DNA from: an uncultured Alphaproteobacteria bacterium
Lineage (GTDB): Bacteria; Pseudomonadota; Alphaproteobacteria; Micavibrionales; Micavibrionaceae
NCBI GenBank assembly: GCA_934538895.1
Contig: CAKTCH010000009.1
Location: 1-17,030, forward strand
Direction: 5' to 3'
DNA length: 17,030 nucleotides
In this document: piece by piece, positions 14,826 through 17,030 of the stretch
Position numbering within the stretch: the first letter of the stretch is position 1
Layout: every line of letters starts with the position of its first letter
Program-made: the position numbers and the translations under genes
The notes under the pieces: generated by a model
The model's database searches: none
What the model saw: the letters and a program-made list of their open reading frames with translations, nothing else
Told to the model about the DNA's origin: nothing

Positions 14826-15746
14826 CTATGCGCTCTTTTTAGCGATGATGCCGTTATCGGCCACGTTCTTGCCGACCTTGTCATCATAGACGGGCGGAGT
14901 CGGATAGCCGCCAAGACAGACGCAGCGCCCTTCCGGATATTCCAGTCTGCCCAGCAACGCCGCCAGTTTCTCATCATCCTGCGCGACGTAACCTTCCACT
15001 TCCAGCAGGTGCAGCGTGTTGCCGTTCCCTTTGGTGCGCATACTGTAGAGGCTGCGCGGGGTCAGGCCCAGTTCGTTGGAGCGCTCCACGATGCGCGTGC
15101 GGCTGATGCTGTGGTCGAGATCGAGGGCGAGGAAAGAACGGTCATCGCCCGACGGTTCGAATTTGATCTTGCCGACGACCAGCGCCTGATGGTCCGGCGT
15201 CACGTTGGTCCTGCTGCGGTCGCCGAACGGCAGGCGCGCCATGATGCGCATCGGCTGTTCGCCCGCCTCGCCCATCAGAAAGGACCACCACGGCTTGTCC
15301 TCTTCATTCTCGGGCCACGGCACCACGGCAAATGTCGCGTCCCCCTCGCGCACGGCAGCCAGCGCACTCAGCGCCGTTTCCGATTTCTGCATCGGCAGCA
15401 CCGAGCTGAAATAATCCTTGGCCATGTCCCAATAAAGCAGGCCGCGATTGCCCTCGGGCACGGTAACGGCGGCTTTCAGGTTGGTCTGCACCAGCGATAC
15501 CGCCCCGACCAGTTCGCGCCAGATGCGGGCGACGGCTTCGCGCGGCAGAACGCCTTTATGGCGGTCCAGCAGGCGGCGGATCATCATTGCCTCGCGCTCG
15601 GGCTGGACGGTATGCATCTTGTTGCGGCGCTTGGCTTCGATCACCCTGACGATCAATTCCGCCCGTTTCATCAGCAGGTCATGGACCTGATGATCAAGGG
15701 AATCGATTTCACGGCGTATTTCTTCAAGCGACTGGGGCATGGGCAT
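14826..15746 (-). CDS. Chorismate mutase with reduced prephenate-dehydratase region and ACT-like tail
   Basis: A 306-residue protein whose N-terminal AroQ domain (about 6-90) converts chorismate to prephenate for TyrA. Active-site residues match E. coli PheA closely: R11, R28, K39, R51, E52 and Q87. The following 110 residues recall the first part of a prephenate dehydratase (ALSALAAVREGDATFAVVP, 125-143), but the second lobe and its Thr-Arg-Phe catalytic motif are missing. Residues about 203-282 resemble the ACT domain of PheA, ending CLGGYP; the usual GAL and ESRP ligand motifs are not kept. At 306 versus about 386 residues for PheA it should be a mutase without dehydratase activity. I use the ATG at 15746, which has AAAGG 7 nt upstream, not the TTG at 15776. 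The middle and tail assignments are my reading, less sure than the mutase. Confidence 0.85.
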   Translation of the reverse strand: MPMPQSLEEIRREIDSLDHQVHDLLMKRAELIVRVIEAKRRNKMHTVQPEREAMMIRRLLDRHKGVLPREAVARIWRELVGAVSLVQTNLKAAVTVPEGNRGLLYWDMAKDYFSSVLPMQKSETALSALAAVREGDATFAVVPWPENEEDKPWWSFLMGEAGEQPMRIMARLPFGDRSRTNVTPDHQALVVGKIKFEPSGDDRSFLALDLDHSISRTRIVERSNELGLTPRSLYSMRTKGNGNTLHLLEVEGYVAQDDEKLAALLGRLEYPEGRCVCLGGYPTPPVYDDKVGKNVADNGIIAKKSA

Positions 15747-15753
15747 TTGAATA

Positions 15754-15758
15754 CCTTT
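15754..15758 (-). promoter_or_regulatory. Ribosome binding site deciding the chorismate mutase start
   Basis: AAAGG on the minus strand lies 7 nt before the ATG at 15746. The frame is open further upstream to a TTG at 15776, but that codon has no ribosome site and would add ten residues without family similarity. Confidence 0.6.
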
Positions 15759-15781
15759 AAAGTCCCTAAAAATCAAAGAAA

Positions 15782-16501
15782 TTATGCCTCTGCGGCCACA
15801 AGAATCCGGCGGCGGCCCCTATGAGCGTGCGCGTTTATGCGTGTTCCGGCGTAGACCTGCTTGCTGGCCTCGACGATATGGACGCCCGCCAGACCGGGAA
15901 ACAGGAATTTGCCGAAACTCTCCACGGTATAGGCAAAACGCAGCAGCCAGAACGAACGGAAAGGCGGCATATAAAGCGCGCGCTCGATACGTTCGCGCAC
16001 GAACAGGTTATGCTGCAAATGGCGGTTGATCTGGGACATGCTGAAAGGCCGCCCGGCACCGAACGGCGTCCAGTCGGCCCGCGCCCAGAAACCCAGGCGG
16101 CTCGGCACGACCAGCAAAACCCGCCCGTTGCTTTTCAGCACGCGCCAGACTTCCGCCAGGAATTCATCGGGGTTATCAGACATTTCAAAGCCATGGATGA
16201 TAATGATGCGGTCCACGGACTCGGTTTCCAGCGGGATGGCGGCATTATCGTACAGGCAGACGCGGCCAGGCTGCCCTTCCGGCCACGGATGCACACCGCC
16301 CTGCGCGGGCATCAAGGCCACGGCGCATTCCGCTTCGTCGCACGGAACCGGGAGGTAAGGTACCGCATATCCCATGCCGATAATCCGCAGCCTCGTGATA
16401 TCGGGCCAGAACATATGGATATGGCCGCTCAGGATGCGGCGCACCAGACGCCCTGCCCGGCTGCCGTAAAAATTCTTGAGGTCATATATCCAGTGATTCA
16501 T
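15782..16501 (-). CDS. Class I SAM-dependent methyltransferase-like protein
   Basis: A 239-residue protein of the Methyltransf_11 type. The SAM-binding glycine loop is probably RIIGMGYAVPYL (39-50), a variant without the usual acidic residue ahead of it. LPLETESVDRIIIIHGFEM (about 89-107) and EVWRVLKSNGRVLLVVPSR (117-135) are the post-motif I and motif III strands. A GRPFSMSQI stretch at 150-158 and the basic C-terminus are also visible. The substrate is unknown. It lies downstream of mutT with a 4-nt overlap and 35 nt before the chorismate mutase, so it belongs to the same minus-strand transcription unit, though no direct tie to aromatic synthesis is evident. Confidence 0.82.
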   Translation of the reverse strand: MNHWIYDLKNFYGSRAGRLVRRILSGHIHMFWPDITRLRIIGMGYAVPYLPVPCDEAECAVALMPAQGGVHPWPEGQPGRVCLYDNAAIPLETESVDRIIIIHGFEMSDNPDEFLAEVWRVLKSNGRVLLVVPSRLGFWARADWTPFGAGRPFSMSQINRHLQHNLFVRERIERALYMPPFRSFWLLRFAYTVESFGKFLFPGLAGVHIVEASKQVYAGTRINAHAHRGRRRILVAAEA

Positions 16502-16968
16502 AGCATGGCCTCAAGCTGCGGGATCAGCGGTAGATCGGCTTCGGGCATCGGCAGGCCGTACAGGTCGTTCACGCGCAGCCATTTAAGCGCCTGATGCTCC
16601 TTCCGTTCCGGCTGGCCCCGCCACACGCGGCAGGCATAAAGCGGCATCAGCAGGTGAAAATCATCATAGCCGTGGGAGGCGAACGCCACAGGGGAAAAAC
16701 AGCACGGGCGCGTTGCAATACCCAGTTCTTCTTCAAGTTCGCGCATCAGCGCAAATTCAGGCGTTTCGCCTTCATCCACCTTGCCGCCCGGAAACTCCCA
16801 CAAGCCCGCCATCGCCTTGCCTTCCGGACGCTGCGCGACAAGGATGCGGCCATCGGCATCGATAATCGCGGCAGCGGCCACCAGCACGGTCTTCTTCCGC
16901 GCGCATGTCGGCTTCGGCAGGTCGAGTGCTTCGGCGCATCCGATTTTCTTTTGTATGAACTGAACCAT
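16498..16968 (-). CDS. mutT: MutT-type Nudix (deoxy)nucleoside triphosphate pyrophosphohydrolase
   Basis: A 156-residue Nudix hydrolase that should remove oxidised nucleotides such as 8-oxo-dGTP from the pool. The Nudix box is complete: Gly62 to Ile84, GX5EX7REUXEEXGU with REL-EEELGI at 76-84. WEFPGGKVDEGE and the preceding VLVAQRP...MAGLWEFP pattern are typical of MutT rather than of other Nudix branches. About 25 extra residues precede the usual MutT start (KKTVLVAAAAII); a GAGGGA stretch upstream of the first ATG supports the long form, but a later start cannot be excluded. It is the first gene of the minus-strand cluster visible here and shares a 4-nt overlap with the methyltransferase gene. 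Confidence 0.9.
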   Translation of the reverse strand: MVQFIQKKIGCAEALDLPKPTCARKKTVLVAAAAIIDADGRILVAQRPEGKAMAGLWEFPGGKVDEGETPEFALMRELEEELGIATRPCCFSPVAFASHGYDDFHLLMPLYACRVWRGQPERKEHQALKWLRVNDLYGLPMPEADLPLIPQLEAML

Positions 16969-16987
16969 TTTATCTTTCCCTCATGCC

Positions 16988-17010
16988 ATTCTCCGGCTTG
17001 TCCGGGGAAT
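16988..17010 (+). repeat. Short palindromic hairpin upstream of mutT
   Basis: ATTCTCCGG (16988-16996) pairs with CCGGGGAAT (17002-17010) around a 5-nt loop: 9 bp with one G-T wobble. The CCGGCTTGTCCGGGGAATCC wording resembles dispersed intergenic palindromes in other alphaproteobacteria. It sits about 20 nt before the mutT start and at the window edge, so its relation to the next gene cannot be seen. It lacks a T-run on either side that would make it a typical terminator. Confidence 0.5.
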
Positions 17011-17030
17011 CCATTTGGCCGCTCGTGAGA

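Noticed and set aside
15009..15824. A 271-codon plus-strand frame opposite the chorismate mutase
   Set aside because: His/Gln-rich translation without motifs, antisense to a convincing enzyme.

Overview
The window looks like a chromosomal segment of an alphaproteobacterium: G+C-rich, densely coded, and built from families typical of that class (ubiG, an HIG1-type twin-TM protein, lysA followed by a TIGR02302/DUF4175 protein, an MJ0042 zinc-ribbon protein divergent from the ftsEX cluster, a DUF2125 protein, and tyrA next to a chorismate mutase). A free-living or predatory Rhodospirillales/Micavibrio-like lineage would fit, but that placement is inference. No phage, integrase, transposase gene, CRISPR array, tRNA or rRNA is visible.

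Layout. 1-1042: ubiG (ubiquinone O-methylation) and a small HIG1-domain membrane protein, both +. 1043-1252: the longest gene-free stretch (210 bp), filled by nested inverted repeats that look like a small palindromic or MITE-like element. 1253-3234: a pentapeptide-repeat protein and a TlpA-type thioredoxin, both -. 3281-7330: an LptM-like lipoprotein, lysA (lysine and peptidoglycan precursor supply) and a large TIGR02302 membrane protein, all +. 7394-9253: an outer-membrane porin directly behind a zinc-ribbon/DUF3426 membrane protein, both -. 9254-9376: a divergent promoter region. 9377-14066: six genes joined by 1- or 4-nt stop/start overlaps: a secreted helical-repeat protein, ftsE, ftsX, a YdcF-like protein, a PlsC-like acyltransferase and a DUF2125 protein. 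13867-16968: a - strand cluster read mutT, methyltransferase, chorismate mutase, tyrA. There is no other gene-free stretch above 130 bp.

How the genes work together. Most of the window serves the cell envelope: division-site peptidoglycan control (FtsEX), phospholipid synthesis (PlsC), outer-membrane proteins and lipoprotein, and meso-DAP/lysine metabolism (LysA). A smaller part serves respiration (UbiG, HIG1, TlpA) and aromatic amino-acid synthesis (chorismate mutase, TyrA).

Most notable points. (1) The DUF2125 gene and tyrA converge with a 200-bp overlap; one extra base in a GGGG run at 13933-13936 would restore a stop at the expected end of both genes, so the overlap is probably a one-base indel, real or from sequencing. 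(2) The chorismate mutase carries a shrunken prephenate dehydratase region and an ACT-like tail, like a decayed P-protein. (3) A secreted helical-repeat protein is translationally coupled to FtsE and could be an FtsX partner. (4) The PlsC-like protein departs from the consensus in both acidic motif positions.
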